A DNA stretch of 64,000 nt from Euzebya rosea (GCF_003073135.1 NZ_PGDQ01000007.1:182634-246633); one strand, 5' to 3'; numbered from the stretch's first letter, positions 44,356-53,755 are shown. Made by a program: numbers and translations. Notes: a model not told the origin generated them from the letters alone.

Positions 44356-45171
44356 ATGGGACCGATCGTGACCGCGGCCACCGCTGCCGCCCTGCCTCGT
44401 GACGCCATCCTCGTCCATGTGGAAGCGGGTGATGTCGCCGCCGCAGCCGAAGCCTTCGCCTCGGGCCACCTCCCGGGTGCCCGCCTGGTGATGCGCGATC
44501 GCGTCACGGCCCGCCCGATGGAACCCGGCGACGGCCGGCACCCGCTGCCCACCCCCGAGGTGTTCGCCGCCGAGCTCGGGGCGGTCGGGATCGGTCCGGA
44601 CGACGCGATCGTGGCCTACGACCGTGAAGGAGGGGCGTCGGCTGCGCGACTGGTCTACCTCCTGCGCATCCTGGGCCAGGACGCGGCCCTGTTCGACGGC
44701 GGGTTGGACGGCTGGGACGAACCGCTGGAGGTCGGGCCACCACCGCACGTGACCCCCGTGTCGGTCCCCGTGCGACCGTGGCCCACCGACCGCCTCGTCG
44801 AGGCCGACGACGTCGCCGGCCACATCCGGGAGGGGGGGCTGGTGCTCGACGCCCGCAGCGCCGAACGGTACGCCGGGGTGACCGAACCGCTGGACCCCGT
44901 CGCCGGCCACGTCCCCGGGGCCGTGAACGCGCCGTTCGAGAACAACCTCGATCGGCTTGGGCTGTTCCGTGCGCCGCCCAAGCTGCACGACACCTACGCC
45001 CCGCTGGGCGCCGGCCCGGACACCATCGTCTACTGCGGGTCCGGAGTCACGGCCTGCCACGACCTGCTCGCGATCGAACACGCCGGACTGGGGCTGCCCC
45101 GCCTCTACGTGGGCTCGTGGAGCCAGTGGTGCCGGGACGCCGAACGGCCGGTCGCGACCGGGGACGGCTGA
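44356..45171 (+). CDS. Thiosulfate/3-mercaptopyruvate sulfurtransferase (two rhodanese domains)
   Basis: 271 residues in two rhodanese halves. The N-terminal half (about 1-130) has ASGHLPGARLV, FAAELGAVGIGPDDAIVAYDREGG and no catalytic Cys. The C-terminal half has LVLDARSAERYAG, AGHVPGAVNAPF and the active loop VYCGSGVTA with Cys227. The CGSGVTA loop fits the mercaptopyruvate-type group. It moves sulfane sulfur between donors and acceptors, linking to cysteine breakdown and to thiol protection. An 82-base gap separates it from the small membrane protein gene. Confidence 0.9.
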   Translation: MGPIVTAATAAALPRDAILVHVEAGDVAAAAEAFASGHLPGARLVMRDRVTARPMEPGDGRHPLPTPEVFAAELGAVGIGPDDAIVAYDREGGASAARLVYLLRILGQDAALFDGGLDGWDEPLEVGPPPHVTPVSVPVRPWPTDRLVEADDVAGHIREGGLVLDARSAERYAGVTEPLDPVAGHVPGAVNAPFENNLDRLGLFRAPPKLHDTYAPLGAGPDTIVYCGSGVTACHDLLAIEHAGLGLPRLYVGSWSQWCRDAERPVATGDG

Positions 45172-45299
45172 CCGAAGAAGGCGTATTCGATCGGCGCTCC
45201 TCGGCCTCGAGGACTGCGGCGAGGGCGCATGCGGCCGTTGACCCACCGCGCACCGCCGGCCTCCACGGCAGACCGCCCGCGGGCTGCGATGCTGGTCCC

Positions 45300-45983
45300 G
45301 TGAGCGAGGACACCAAGCAACGGATCATCCGGGCGACGCTGCAGACCCTCAGGGAGCAGGGCGCCGCCGGGACGTCAGCACGTGCGATCGCGACGGCCGG
45401 GGGCTTCAACACCTCGTTGCTCTTCTACCACTTCGGTTCGGTCGAGGGTGCGCTGCTGGCCGCGGCCCACCACGACACCGATGCGCGGATCGCTCGGTAC
45501 AGCGAGCACCTCGAGGGCCTGACCGACCTTGCCGGGTTGGTGACGTTCTCACGGCAGATGCATCGCGAGAACCTCGAGGCCGGGCACGTGACCGCCCTCG
45601 TGCAGATGCTTGCGCTGACCTCGACCAACCCCGAGATCCGCGAGGAGCTGGCGTCGGTCTTCGACCCGTGGATCGACATGGTCGAGACGACGCTCGATCG
45701 CCTCGTCGGCAAGGACGGAATCGCTGGGCTGTCCAACGCCGACCTCGCCGTGGGGATCACCAGCCTGTTCCTCGGCCTGGAGCTGCTGACCCACCTGGGC
45801 GACCGGTACGGCCGCGCCGAGGGGCTGCTGGACGCGCTCGACGACGCGTCGGGGCTGCTCGTGGCGTTCGGCCTCCTGAGCGGGGCAGGACCCGCCGGGG
45901 AGGACACCCCGACCAGCAGCGGACTGCGCCCCCATCGGGACGCCGACCCGCTCGCCGACCTTCCGGGGCCTGCGACGTCCTGA
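45300..45983 (+). CDS. TetR-family transcriptional regulator
   Basis: 227 residues from GTG 45300. The N-terminal TetR helix-turn-helix is TKQRIIRATLQTLREQGAAGTSARAIATAGGFNTSLLFYHFGSVEGAL. The following helices (about 60-195) form the ligand domain, and the last 30 residues are a low-complexity tail. It may control nearby genes; the nearest same-strand neighbour is the sulfurtransferase 128 bases upstream. Effector unknown. Convergent with the glycosyltransferase ten bases away. Confidence 0.87.
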   Translation: MSEDTKQRIIRATLQTLREQGAAGTSARAIATAGGFNTSLLFYHFGSVEGALLAAAHHDTDARIARYSEHLEGLTDLAGLVTFSRQMHRENLEAGHVTALVQMLALTSTNPEIREELASVFDPWIDMVETTLDRLVGKDGIAGLSNADLAVGITSLFLGLELLTHLGDRYGRAEGLLDALDDASGLLVAFGLLSGAGPAGEDTPTSSGLRPHRDADPLADLPGPATS

Positions 45984-45993
45984 ACCCCGAGGG

Positions 45994-46731
45994 TTACCGT
46001 GCGAGCGCATCCCGTGCTGCTCGCCGCTGACGGATGATCCCGCGGACGTGAGGCAGGTCGCGGATGGCGATGTCGGCGGGTTGGACCGTCTTCTGGGCGT
46101 CCCAGCGGCGGTACACCGCCACGAGGTGGTCGACCCACCACCCGTCGTGGTCGTCCCCGAAGGCCGCCAGCAGCACCGCGTCGGTCGACCGGGCGACCGC
46201 CGGCCAGCCGCCGTGGGCGACCAGGGGCACCCGCCTGAACGCGGTGAACGCGGCCGGGAACGGGAAGTCGTCGTGGGCCAGGAAGTGGTCGGTGACGGCC
46301 CGCGCGGGAACCCGCCCGGCCGAGAACACCGGCGGCTTGGTCCACGTGCCGCCATCGGCCATCTCCAGCCGACAGGGACCGCACGACCAGGCGATGTCGG
46401 GCCTGTCGATCAGCGGGGCGAGCAACGCCGTCAACGCACCCGGTAGGTGGAAGTCGTCGTGGTCCACGCCGGCGACGACGTCACCCCGGGCCCGTGCCAG
46501 GGCGTGGTTGCGGGTGGCGGCGCTGCCCACCTGCACCCCCAGCGCGTCGTAGCGAACCCGTGGGTCGTCCGGCAGCCGCTCCCCCACGGCCGGGCTCGTG
46601 CCGTCCTCCTGGACCAGCCATTCCCATTGCCACCCCTCCGGCATGTCCTGGTCGACCAGTCCGTCCCAGACCGCGGCGACGTGATCGGCGTTGTGGACCT
46701 GTGTGGGGGTGATGATGCTCAGCAGCGGCAC
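45994..46731 (-). CDS. Family 2 glycosyltransferase
   Basis: 245 residues with the GT-A fold of family 2: N-terminal LLSIITPTQVHNADHV, EWLVQEDGTSP, a region GSAATRNHALARARGDVVAGVDHDDF whose DHDD is the metal-binding motif, and a later FRRVPLVAHGGW. It would transfer a sugar from a nucleotide sugar. The protein is short and lacks membrane helices, so it may be a soluble enzyme for a surface polysaccharide or small molecule. The stop of the response regulator gene lies one base upstream of its start; the genes may be co-transcribed. Confidence 0.83.
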   Translation of the reverse strand: MPLLSIITPTQVHNADHVAAVWDGLVDQDMPEGWQWEWLVQEDGTSPAVGERLPDDPRVRYDALGVQVGSAATRNHALARARGDVVAGVDHDDFHLPGALTALLAPLIDRPDIAWSCGPCRLEMADGGTWTKPPVFSAGRVPARAVTDHFLAHDDFPFPAAFTAFRRVPLVAHGGWPAVARSTDAVLLAAFGDDHDGWWVDHLVAVYRRWDAQKTVQPADIAIRDLPHVRGIIRQRRAARDALAR

Positions 46732-46732
46732 G

Positions 46733-47503
46733 TCAGACGATCTTGCGGTCAGTCGCCCAGCGGGTCAGCTCGTAGCGGCTGGACAGCTGGAGCTTGCGCA
46801 GGACCGCCGAGACGTGGGACTCCACGGTCTTGATGGAGATGTGCAGCCGGCTGGCCACCTGCTTGTAGGCGTACCCACGCGCGATGTAGCGCAGCACCTC
46901 CCGTTCGCGGGGTGTCAGCTGGTCCAGGTCGTCCTCGCCCGCCGAGGGGTTCGTCGGCCGTGTCGGCGGTGCCCCGGAGAAGGCGTCCAGGACGAACCCG
47001 GCCAGCCGCGGGGAGAACACCGCGTCCCCGCCGTGGACGCGCCGGACACCCTCTGCCAGCTCGTCGGCGGACACGGTCTTGGTCAGGTACCCACGTGCCC
47101 CTGCCCGCACGAGGGCGATGACGTCCTCGGCGGCGTCGGACACGCTGAGGGCGAGGAACTGGACGTCGGGCGCTGTGTCGCGGACTCGGGTGATGACCGC
47201 GAGGCCGCCACCGTCGGGCATGTGCACGTCGAGCAGCACCACATCGGGCTGGAGGGCCAGGATGTCGGCGACGGCGGTGTCGACGGTCTCGGCGGTGCCG
47301 ACGACGTCGAACCGGTCCCCGATCTCGGTACGGACCCCGGTGAGGAACAGGCGGTGGTCGTCGACGAGGAAGACCCGCAGGGGGCCGTCAGCGGCCGCAT
47401 CGTGGACGGCGTCGTCAGCGGGCTCGTCGCGGGCAGGTTCGTCGGATGCGCTCGGGGGGTCGAGGCGGGTGGCCATGTCGTCGTGCTCCTGGCGGGTGGT
47501 CAC
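46733..47503 (-). CDS. NarL/FixJ-type response regulator
   Basis: 256 residues from GTG 47503, which overlaps the histidine kinase stop as GTGA. After a 40-residue acidic leader comes the receiver domain with VFLVDDH and phospho-acceptor Asp92 (LLDVHMP), Ser and Lys switch residues in ALSVSD and GYLTKTVS, then a LuxR-type helix-turn-helix LTPREREVLRYIARGYAYKQVASRLHISIKTVESH. It acts as the DNA-binding partner of the adjacent PspC-HK. The long N-terminal leader is unusual for this family; an ATG at codon 10 would give a shorter protein. Confidence 0.92.
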   Translation of the reverse strand: MTTRQEHDDMATRLDPPSASDEPARDEPADDAVHDAAADGPLRVFLVDDHRLFLTGVRTEIGDRFDVVGTAETVDTAVADILALQPDVVLLDVHMPDGGGLAVITRVRDTAPDVQFLALSVSDAAEDVIALVRAGARGYLTKTVSADELAEGVRRVHGGDAVFSPRLAGFVLDAFSGAPPTRPTNPSAGEDDLDQLTPREREVLRYIARGYAYKQVASRLHISIKTVESHVSAVLRKLQLSSRYELTRWATDRKIV

Positions 47504-48942
47504 AGCGGGCGGTCGGGGTCGGGGGATCCGGGCGGCGCGGGGCCGGTCGGGTCGGTGGGGTCGTCAGCTGGGGCGGCGTCCGGCGGAGACGGGTCGAGGG
47601 GCAGCTGCAGCTCGACCTCGGTTCCCTCGCCGGGCACCGACTCGATCGTGGCGGTGCCGCCGTGGCGCTGCATCCGGCCGCGGATGGACTCCACCAGGCC
47701 GCGTCGGTCATCGGGCACCGCGGCCTGGTCGAAGCCGATGCCCTCGTCGCGGACGAACACCTCGACGCGGTCGGGGTCGACCTCGACGAAGACGTCGATG
47801 CGGTCCACCTCGGCGTGCTTGGCAGCGTTGGCCATGGCCTCGCGAGCGGCCTCGACCATGGCCTGCAGGTGTTCGTCGAGGGCCACGTCGCCGGCCAGCA
47901 CCACCTCCACCTTCACGCCGTAGCGGTCCTCCACGATGCCCGCGGCGTCCTGGATCGCCTGACCCAGCCGGCTGGCGGCGTCGTCGGGGCGGCGGCCGAA
48001 CAGCCATGCCCGGAGCTCGCGTTCCTGTCCGCGAGCCAGGCGGCTCATCTCCTCCGGGTTGCCCGACCGCTGGATGAGGGCAAGTGTCTGCAGGACCGAG
48101 TCGTGGAGGTGGGCGGCCATGTCGGCACGCTCCTCGGAGCGGATCCGTTCGCGGCGCTCGTCGGCCAGCTGCCGTCCGAGGGCCTGGAACCACGGGCCGA
48201 TCACGAGGGCCACGCCGATGATCGTGACCAGCGAGGCGAGGATCACCTCGGGGGCGGCCGACAGGTCGATGGTGACCAGGAAGGTGGCCATCCCGGCCAG
48301 CAGCAGGATGGCCCCGACGGACAGGCGGATCCGGCTGAGGCTGGCGAGGTCGGGCATGGCCCGGTCCCCCACCGCACGGTCCATCGCATGGCGCCAGCGG
48401 ACCTTCTCCTCCTCCGACGCCCGGGTCCAGACCACGGCCGAACCGATCGCGGCCAGGGAGACCGACCACGTCAGCGAGTCGGCGAACCAGACGCCGAGCG
48501 CCCGGAGCAGGACCAGGACACCGGCGGTGATCAGCCCCAGCGCCACCGCGTGGCGGACCGTGCCCGTGCGGGCGGGAGGCACCTCGGGCGAGGTCGGCTC
48601 GCCCGTCGGTTCGGGGAGCAGGACGTGCCCGAGGGCGTACAGCAGGACCCCGGCACCGCCAGCGGTGGCGAGGACGACGAGGACGAGCCGGACCACCCCG
48701 ACGTCGACGCCGATCCGGTTCGCGACGCCGGCCGCGACACCGGAGACCACCCGGTCCTCGAGGGACCGGGTGATGCCCAGGTCGTTCAGTGGTGCGGTGA
48801 CCGCGGACAACGTCGAGGACGGCGGCGTGGCGCCGTCGGGCGACGATGCGGCTGGTGAAGGCACGGGACCGGGTTCCGGGGTCGGCGTGGGGGTGGGTGT
48901 GCTGATGGGGACCATCGTCCCACGAGCGGCTGCATGTGCCAT
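47500..48942 (-). CDS. PspC-domain sensor histidine kinase
   Basis: About 480 residues if started at ATG 48942 (48915 is an alternative). Order: Thr/Pro-rich N-terminus, PspC domain at about 60-112 (SLEDRVVSGVAAGVANRIGVDVGVVRLV), several membrane spans to about 250, dimerisation and phospho-acceptor helix with His280 in AAHLHDSVLQTL, then the HATPase domain (EAMANAAKH, VRDEGIGFD). This HisKA_3 type with a fused PspC domain is typical of actinobacteria and is thought to monitor the membrane. It is coupled to its response regulator and diverges from a second PspC protein. Confidence 0.9.
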   Translation of the reverse strand: MAHAAARGTMVPISTPTPTPTPEPGPVPSPAASSPDGATPPSSTLSAVTAPLNDLGITRSLEDRVVSGVAAGVANRIGVDVGVVRLVLVVLATAGGAGVLLYALGHVLLPEPTGEPTSPEVPPARTGTVRHAVALGLITAGVLVLLRALGVWFADSLTWSVSLAAIGSAVVWTRASEEEKVRWRHAMDRAVGDRAMPDLASLSRIRLSVGAILLLAGMATFLVTIDLSAAPEVILASLVTIIGVALVIGPWFQALGRQLADERRERIRSEERADMAAHLHDSVLQTLALIQRSGNPEEMSRLARGQERELRAWLFGRRPDDAASRLGQAIQDAAGIVEDRYGVKVEVVLAGDVALDEHLQAMVEAAREAMANAAKHAEVDRIDVFVEVDPDRVEVFVRDEGIGFDQAAVPDDRRGLVESIRGRMQRHGGTATIESVPGEGTEVELQLPLDPSPPDAAPADDPTDPTGPAPPGSPDPDRPL

Positions 48943-49018
48943 GGGTGAGGACCCCGAGACGCCGTGGTAGGGACATCCCTGATCGACAGGCGGGCCCGGG
49001 ACCCGCAGCATCCGTGGC

Positions 49019-50431
49019 ATGAACCAGACCGCACCCCCACCGTCGACGGGCCTGCCACCCATCCCGCGCCCCTCGGAACCGCGTCGCATGTACCGGCTCG
49101 TGGACCAGAAGAAGTGGGCCGGTGTCGCCGCCGGGATGGGCTGGTACTTCGGCATCGACCCGGTGCTGATCCGCATCGGGTTCGTGGTGCTGGGCTTCAT
49201 GGCCGGCCCGGTCTCCCTGGGCCTGTACGTGCTGCTGTGGATCTTCCTGCCCGAGGCGACGAGCCAACGAGTGCCCATGTCGGCGCCGAAGCCGGCCGGC
49301 GGCCGCAGCCGGGGCGTCACCGCCGCCGCGATCGTGCTGGGCGCGATGATCTTCGGCCAGATCGACCTGTTCCGCGGCGACGTGCTGCTGGCCGCGGCCC
49401 TGATCGGCCTGGGCGTCCTGCTGTTCAACGACCGTCGCGAGGTCCCCACCACCCCGTTCCCCGCCGGCGGACCGTCCACGCCGCCGCCTCCCGCGCCGGA
49501 CGCGGTGCCCACGAACCTCCCGTTCACCGAGTCGCCGACGATGCCCTCGTCGTCATCGACGTCGCCCTCCGCCACGCCGCCGTCCGCCACGTTGCCCCCG
49601 CCACCGCGCCCGCAGGACGTCACCGTCGCCCACGAACGGTCGGACACGGGCGGCCCGGCGGACTGCGGCCCGCCGTGGCGACGCGGCCCGGGACAGGGAT
49701 CCCACCGCCGCACGACGACGGCCTACCCGACGGGGTACACGGCGTCGTGGTCGGGGACGCCCCGCCCGTCGGTGCCGCCGACCCCACCCTGGGGACGGTC
49801 GCGGTCCCGTCCACGCTCGACGCTGTTCCCCCTTTCCTTCGGGGTGTGGCTGCTGACCCTCGGTGGGGCGGCGTTGATGGACCGCATGGGCCTGGTCGAG
49901 CTGACGTTGTTCAACGCCGCCGCGCTGTCGCTGCTGGTGGCCGGCCTGGGCCTGCTGGTCGGGACGTGGTTCGGGCGTGCCCGACGGCTGATCCCCATCG
50001 GCCTGCTCGCCGGTGTGGTCATGCTCGGTGCCGCTGCCGCCCCGACGATCGACCTGCCCCGTGCCCTGGAGGGCGGGCTCGGCGAGCGGCGCTACACCCC
50101 CGTCGTCGTCGACGACGTCCAGCCGGAGTACCAGCTGCTGGCCGGCCAGATGGTGCTCGACCTGACCGACCTGGAGGCCGGGACCGACACCGTCGCCATC
50201 GACGCAAGCGTCGTCCTCGGCGAGCTGCAGGTCCTCGTCGGGCCGGACGTGACGGTCGAGGCCGTCGGCACCCTGTCGGCTGGTGACTACACCGTGCTCG
50301 GCGAGACCAACAGCGGCAGCGACCTGCAGTTCGACATCGTCGACCGTGGCGTGGAGGGGGCCGGACGCATCCGGCTGGACCTCGAGACCTCGCTCGGCGA
50401 GATCACCGTGACACGAGAGGACCCCCAGTGA
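49019..50431 (+). CDS. PspC domain membrane protein with LiaF-like C-terminal domain
   Basis: 470 residues. The N-terminal PspC domain (RRMYRLVDQKKWAGVAAGMGWYFGIDPVLIRIGFVVLG) covers about 23-85. More membrane helices and a Pro/Thr-rich cytosolic or external linker of 90 residues follow, then two or three further spans. The C-terminal 110 residues resemble the LiaF/DUF2154 beta-helix (VDDVQPEYQLLAGQMVLDLTDL, VVLGELQVLVGPDVTVEAVG). LiaF-like proteins inhibit cell-envelope stress kinases. This one diverges from a PspC kinase and is probably the sensor arm that regulates it. The neighbour at 50,428 is coupled to it by four bases. Confidence 0.87.
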   Translation: MNQTAPPPSTGLPPIPRPSEPRRMYRLVDQKKWAGVAAGMGWYFGIDPVLIRIGFVVLGFMAGPVSLGLYVLLWIFLPEATSQRVPMSAPKPAGGRSRGVTAAAIVLGAMIFGQIDLFRGDVLLAAALIGLGVLLFNDRREVPTTPFPAGGPSTPPPPAPDAVPTNLPFTESPTMPSSSSTSPSATPPSATLPPPPRPQDVTVAHERSDTGGPADCGPPWRRGPGQGSHRRTTTAYPTGYTASWSGTPRPSVPPTPPWGRSRSRPRSTLFPLSFGVWLLTLGGAALMDRMGLVELTLFNAAALSLLVAGLGLLVGTWFGRARRLIPIGLLAGVVMLGAAAAPTIDLPRALEGGLGERRYTPVVVDDVQPEYQLLAGQMVLDLTDLEAGTDTVAIDASVVLGELQVLVGPDVTVEAVGTLSAGDYTVLGETNSGSDLQFDIVDRGVEGAGRIRLDLETSLGEITVTREDPQ

Positions 50432-50904
50432 TCGACCGACCCTCCCCCCGCGCTCGCGGTCTCCACCGGCACCGGACGGACGTCGTCAGCCTGCTCTTCG
50501 GCGTGGCCTTCACGGCGGCCGCGCTGTCGGCCCTGGTCCAGCCGGGGGAACCCGGCCGGATCGACGTCGGCGCGGTCGCCGCGGTCGCCGCGGTGGTGGC
50601 CGGCCTGGCCGTCATCTTCTCGCTCCGCAGGAGCAGCCGCGACGACGTCGTCGAGGACGCGGCGACGGACATCCCCTTCGATCCCGCGCTGCCGCCCGCC
50701 CCGATCATCCCGACCCCCGAGGCGATCCGCGACGAGGACCGGGAGTGGTTCGGGCTGGACAACCCGCTGTCGGAGGTCGAACGGGAGATCCTCGCCTCGC
50801 TGGAGGAGGAGGACCGCTCCACCTCCGGCACCGACGCACCTGACGAGGGACCGCCCGCGAGTCCCTCAGGAGGGGAACCCACACCCGACGGCCCCACCGG
50901 GTGA
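50428..50904 (+). CDS. Membrane protein of unknown function, coupled to the PspC gene
   Basis: 158 residues. Two hydrophobic segments lie near residues 20-37 and 48-64, then a basic RRSSR stop-transfer signal, then a 90-residue acidic, Pro/Ser-rich cytosolic tail. The GTG start overlaps the stop of the PspC gene as GTGA. The tail contains DREWFGLDNPLSEVEREILASLEEE, which may be a short helix. No family recognised. Coupling suggests it belongs to the PspC stress module. Its 3' end overlaps the convergent CapA gene by 39 bases. Confidence 0.72.
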   Translation: MIDRPSPRARGLHRHRTDVVSLLFGVAFTAAALSALVQPGEPGRIDVGAVAAVAAVVAGLAVIFSLRRSSRDDVVEDAATDIPFDPALPPAPIIPTPEAIRDEDREWFGLDNPLSEVEREILASLEEEDRSTSGTDAPDEGPPASPSGGEPTPDGPTG

Positions 50905-53238
50905 CCGGCTGGCCAGTCGGTCGGTGATCGCGGCGGCTGTCCCTCCCTCCGCGGGGTACGGGCGACCGTCGCTGCCGATCTCGGCGGGAAGGAACGACCA
51001 CGCCGGCTGGTCCAGCACCGGCAGCTCGACGGTCAGGACACCCGTGAACCGGCTGGGTGCACGGTTGTGGTACCAGACGAAGTTGCCCAGGGAGTAGGCG
51101 ACGAGGCCACCGCGAAGCGGCTGCACCCCCTGCAGCACGTGGGGATGATGGCCGGCTATGACGTCGGCACCGGCGTCGACGAGCAGCCTCGCCAGGTGAC
51201 GCTGGTCGGCGTTGGGGCAGTCCGCCAGCTCGGCCCCCCAGTGGATGGCGACCACGACGTGGTCGGCGAGCGCCTCGGCGGCCTGCACGGCCGCGACGGC
51301 GGCCGCTTCGTCGTAGGCGGAGGCCAGTCCCGCGCGGGTCGAGGTCGCCTCCCACGTTCGGGTGTGCAGCACGCGGGTCAGGCCGACGACGGCGACGGTG
51401 CCCGCCGGCGTCTCGACGAGGGCGGGCGCGTACGCCGCGGTGGCATCGGGGCCAGCGCCGACGACATGCAGACCGACGGCAGCGGCGTGGTCGAGGGTGT
51501 CGAGCATGGCCACCGGCCCGTAGTCCAGCCCGTGGTTGTTGGCGAGGTTCGCGACGTCGACACCGGCCTCGACCAGCCGAGCGGCCATCTCGGGCGGCCC
51601 GCGGAAGGTGTAGGTCTTCGGCACGGGCGCTCCTCGTGTCGACAGCGGTGTCTCGAGGTTGACCACCGCCACGTCCGCGTCGGTCAGCACCGCCCGAACC
51701 GGCTCGAGCGGGTTCTGCCCCGCCACGGCCTGCGCGCCGATGTGCCGCTCGGCATGCACGTCGCCGGTCAGGGCGACCGTCGCGGAGGGCAGGAATGCAT
51801 CGGCCAACGCAGTCCGCTGGGCATCGGTCGGCCACGGCGACCCACCGGAACAGTCAAGCGGTTGCAGCACGTCTCCGGTGCACGTGCCGGGCAGGCTCGC
51901 GCCCAGTCGCACCGCCACCGCGAGGTTCACGAGCCGGGTGCGCTGGTCCGGCGCCGCGGCTCGCCAGGTCAGGGCGTCCACGACGATGGTCCGGCCACGC
52001 CGGCACATCGCCGCGCCGCTGCACCCGTCGGCCACCACCACCAGGCCCATCGTCTCGCCCTCCCCGACGGGCTCGATGCGAAGGCGCCTGCTGGTCCAGC
52101 CCCGCTCGTCGCCGACCACGTCGACGACCGTCGGGACGACGTCGGGATCCTCCGGGGCGGCGACGGCCAGCCGCAGCGTCACCGGCCGGTCGGGACCGTC
52201 GCAGCGTTCGGCGGCCGCCCGCAGGGGGTCGACCAGCCGGTCGGGCACGGCCGCGGTGCCACCGGCGACCTGGACGACGACGCCCTCGCCGCAACGGTCC
52301 GAAAGGGCAGCCGCGACGGTCGGGCCGGGAGGCAGCACCATCGCCCCGCTGTGGGCTGCCCAGGGGCCCGCAGCCGCCGCATCGGCCGGGTCGTCGCCGG
52401 CGGCCAAGAGGATCCGGTCCAGTCCCAGGCCACGGCGTTCCCCGACGGCCAGCGCGGTGTGCTCGCGGGTCGGACCCGCAACCCGGTCGACGGCGATGCC
52501 CGCCGATCGCAGCTCCTCCTCCACCCCCATCGACACCGCTGCGACGCCGCCGAGCACGGTGACGTCGGTCGTGCCGAGCTGCTCCAGCACGAACCGCGTG
52601 TGGGGGTCCAGCGCCTGCGGGGCGGTGAGCAGCAGCGGAAGTCCCTCCGCGTGGGCCCAGGCCGCCGCGGCGAGGGCATCGAGCAGCCCGGTGGTGCTGG
52701 CCAGCAGCGCCCGCGTCGGGGACGGGGTCCCGGCCGCGGTGTGCCGGCGCGCGATCTCCCGGGCGAGCTCCGCGGCGAGGGCAGGTGGGCCACCGGGCAC
52801 GTCGAGGGTGGTCACGACCCGGCCGTCCTGCTGCCAGGCCTCTCCCATCCGCGGGTCCCCGATGGTCACCACCTCGCTCGGCTGCACGGCGTCGACGGCG
52901 TCGCGGACACCCGCCGATGGGTCCGGGTCGGCCAGGACGACGCCGGCACGGAGCACCCCGGCGAGGCCCGCTGCCGCCAGCGCGACGCCGGTCTCGTCAC
53001 GCGCCACGACGAGGACCCGTTCGACCGGGGCGATGTCGGCCAACAGGGCGAGGAAGGCTGCCGATGTGCCCGTGCGGTCGTCGCCGGCGATCGGGGCCGC
53101 CGGGGTGTCGATCACGGTGGGTGCAGCCACCAGGCCGGCCCCCGCCGCGGAGGCCACGGTCAGTAACACGGCTGAAACGATCAGCAAACGCAGGGGAGAT
53201 CTCCCGGCCGTTTCGTCAGCACTTGACAAATTCTTCAC
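50866..53238 (-). CDS. Three-part CapA-family protein: cell-wall-binding repeats, DUF3152-like region and PGA_cap domain
   Basis: 790 residues. A membrane anchor lies at about 16-38. Residues 60-345 contain cell-wall-binding type 2 units (VEVTVLGG-like strands, for example TDVTVLGGVAAVS and VVVQVAGGTAAVP). Residues 352-475 resemble the DUF3152 domain: TLRLAVAAPED, DERGWTSRRL, CSGAAMCRRGRTIVV and LDCSGGSPWP, with the usual zinc motif replaced by NLAVAVRLGAS at about 438-448. From 485 a CapA/PGA_cap phosphoesterase-like domain follows: ALTGDVHAERH, VAVVNLETPLS, LANNHGLDYG, IHWGAE, IAGHHPHVLQGV and GNFVW. It is probably an exported enzyme held at the wall. Confidence 0.85.
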   Translation of the reverse strand: MKNLSSADETAGRSPLRLLIVSAVLLTVASAAGAGLVAAPTVIDTPAAPIAGDDRTGTSAAFLALLADIAPVERVLVVARDETGVALAAAGLAGVLRAGVVLADPDPSAGVRDAVDAVQPSEVVTIGDPRMGEAWQQDGRVVTTLDVPGGPPALAAELAREIARRHTAAGTPSPTRALLASTTGLLDALAAAAWAHAEGLPLLLTAPQALDPHTRFVLEQLGTTDVTVLGGVAAVSMGVEEELRSAGIAVDRVAGPTREHTALAVGERRGLGLDRILLAAGDDPADAAAAGPWAAHSGAMVLPPGPTVAAALSDRCGEGVVVQVAGGTAAVPDRLVDPLRAAAERCDGPDRPVTLRLAVAAPEDPDVVPTVVDVVGDERGWTSRRLRIEPVGEGETMGLVVVADGCSGAAMCRRGRTIVVDALTWRAAAPDQRTRLVNLAVAVRLGASLPGTCTGDVLQPLDCSGGSPWPTDAQRTALADAFLPSATVALTGDVHAERHIGAQAVAGQNPLEPVRAVLTDADVAVVNLETPLSTRGAPVPKTYTFRGPPEMAARLVEAGVDVANLANNHGLDYGPVAMLDTLDHAAAVGLHVVGAGPDATAAYAPALVETPAGTVAVVGLTRVLHTRTWEATSTRAGLASAYDEAAAVAAVQAAEALADHVVVAIHWGAELADCPNADQRHLARLLVDAGADVIAGHHPHVLQGVQPLRGGLVAYSLGNFVWYHNRAPSRFTGVLTVELPVLDQPAWSFLPAEIGSDGRPYPAEGGTAAAITDRLASRSPGGAVGCGFPS

Positions 53239-53296
53239 CCGCTTCGACAGGAAATCGGCCCTCGATCGCGAACTCTAGATAGCAAGGAGGCCATTC

Positions 53297-53755
53297 GTGA
53301 ATGAACCCAAGTTCACCTTCGTCGAGCCCGGCCGGGACCGGCGCAAGCGCAAGGAGCACCTCAAGGCGGTGATGAAACACCAGCCGGGCACCGAGCGTGC
53401 CATCGAGCTGGCGAACCTGGCGCGGGACTTCCACGAGAACCGTGAGCTCAACATGGCCATGGACACCGCCCGCCAGTGCCTCGTCGAGTCCGAGGGCACC
53501 GTGTCGTTCCTGGTGAACGCCTACATCTGCCACGACCGCGACGACCATGCCATCGAGGACCTGGCGATGCTGGCCGACCTGGCCCGCTGGCTCGACGACG
53601 ACGGGCTGCAGGCGATCGTGCGGGCGATGGCCTACGAGCGGGGGCTCGGCTGGTGCGGGTGCACCGACGGTCGCGAGCGGGAACGTCGGATCGACACCCT
53701 GCGTCGACGGTTCGACGACGGCCTCGCCAACGAGGTGGACCTGGCGCTCATCTGA
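53297..53755 (+). CDS. Conserved-looking protein of unknown function
   Basis: 152 residues from GTG 53297, after AAGGAGG at eight bases. The sequence is predicted to be helical, with an ERAIELANLARDFHENRELNMAMDTARQCL stretch that could be a TPR-like helix pair. A WCGCTDG motif near residue 115 holds two cysteines. The N-terminus is basic and the protein has no membrane span. No family recognised. Divergent from the CapA gene by 58 bases and followed by the SGNH hydrolase gene 78 bases downstream. Confidence 0.7.
   Translation: MNEPKFTFVEPGRDRRKRKEHLKAVMKHQPGTERAIELANLARDFHENRELNMAMDTARQCLVESEGTVSFLVNAYICHDRDDHAIEDLAMLADLARWLDDDGLQAIVRAMAYERGLGWCGCTDGRERERRIDTLRRRFDDGLANEVDLALI

Noticed and set aside
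45172..45299. Possible small gene between the sulfurtransferase and TetR genes
   Set aside because: No start with a ribosome-binding site; the sequence looks like ordinary promoter region.
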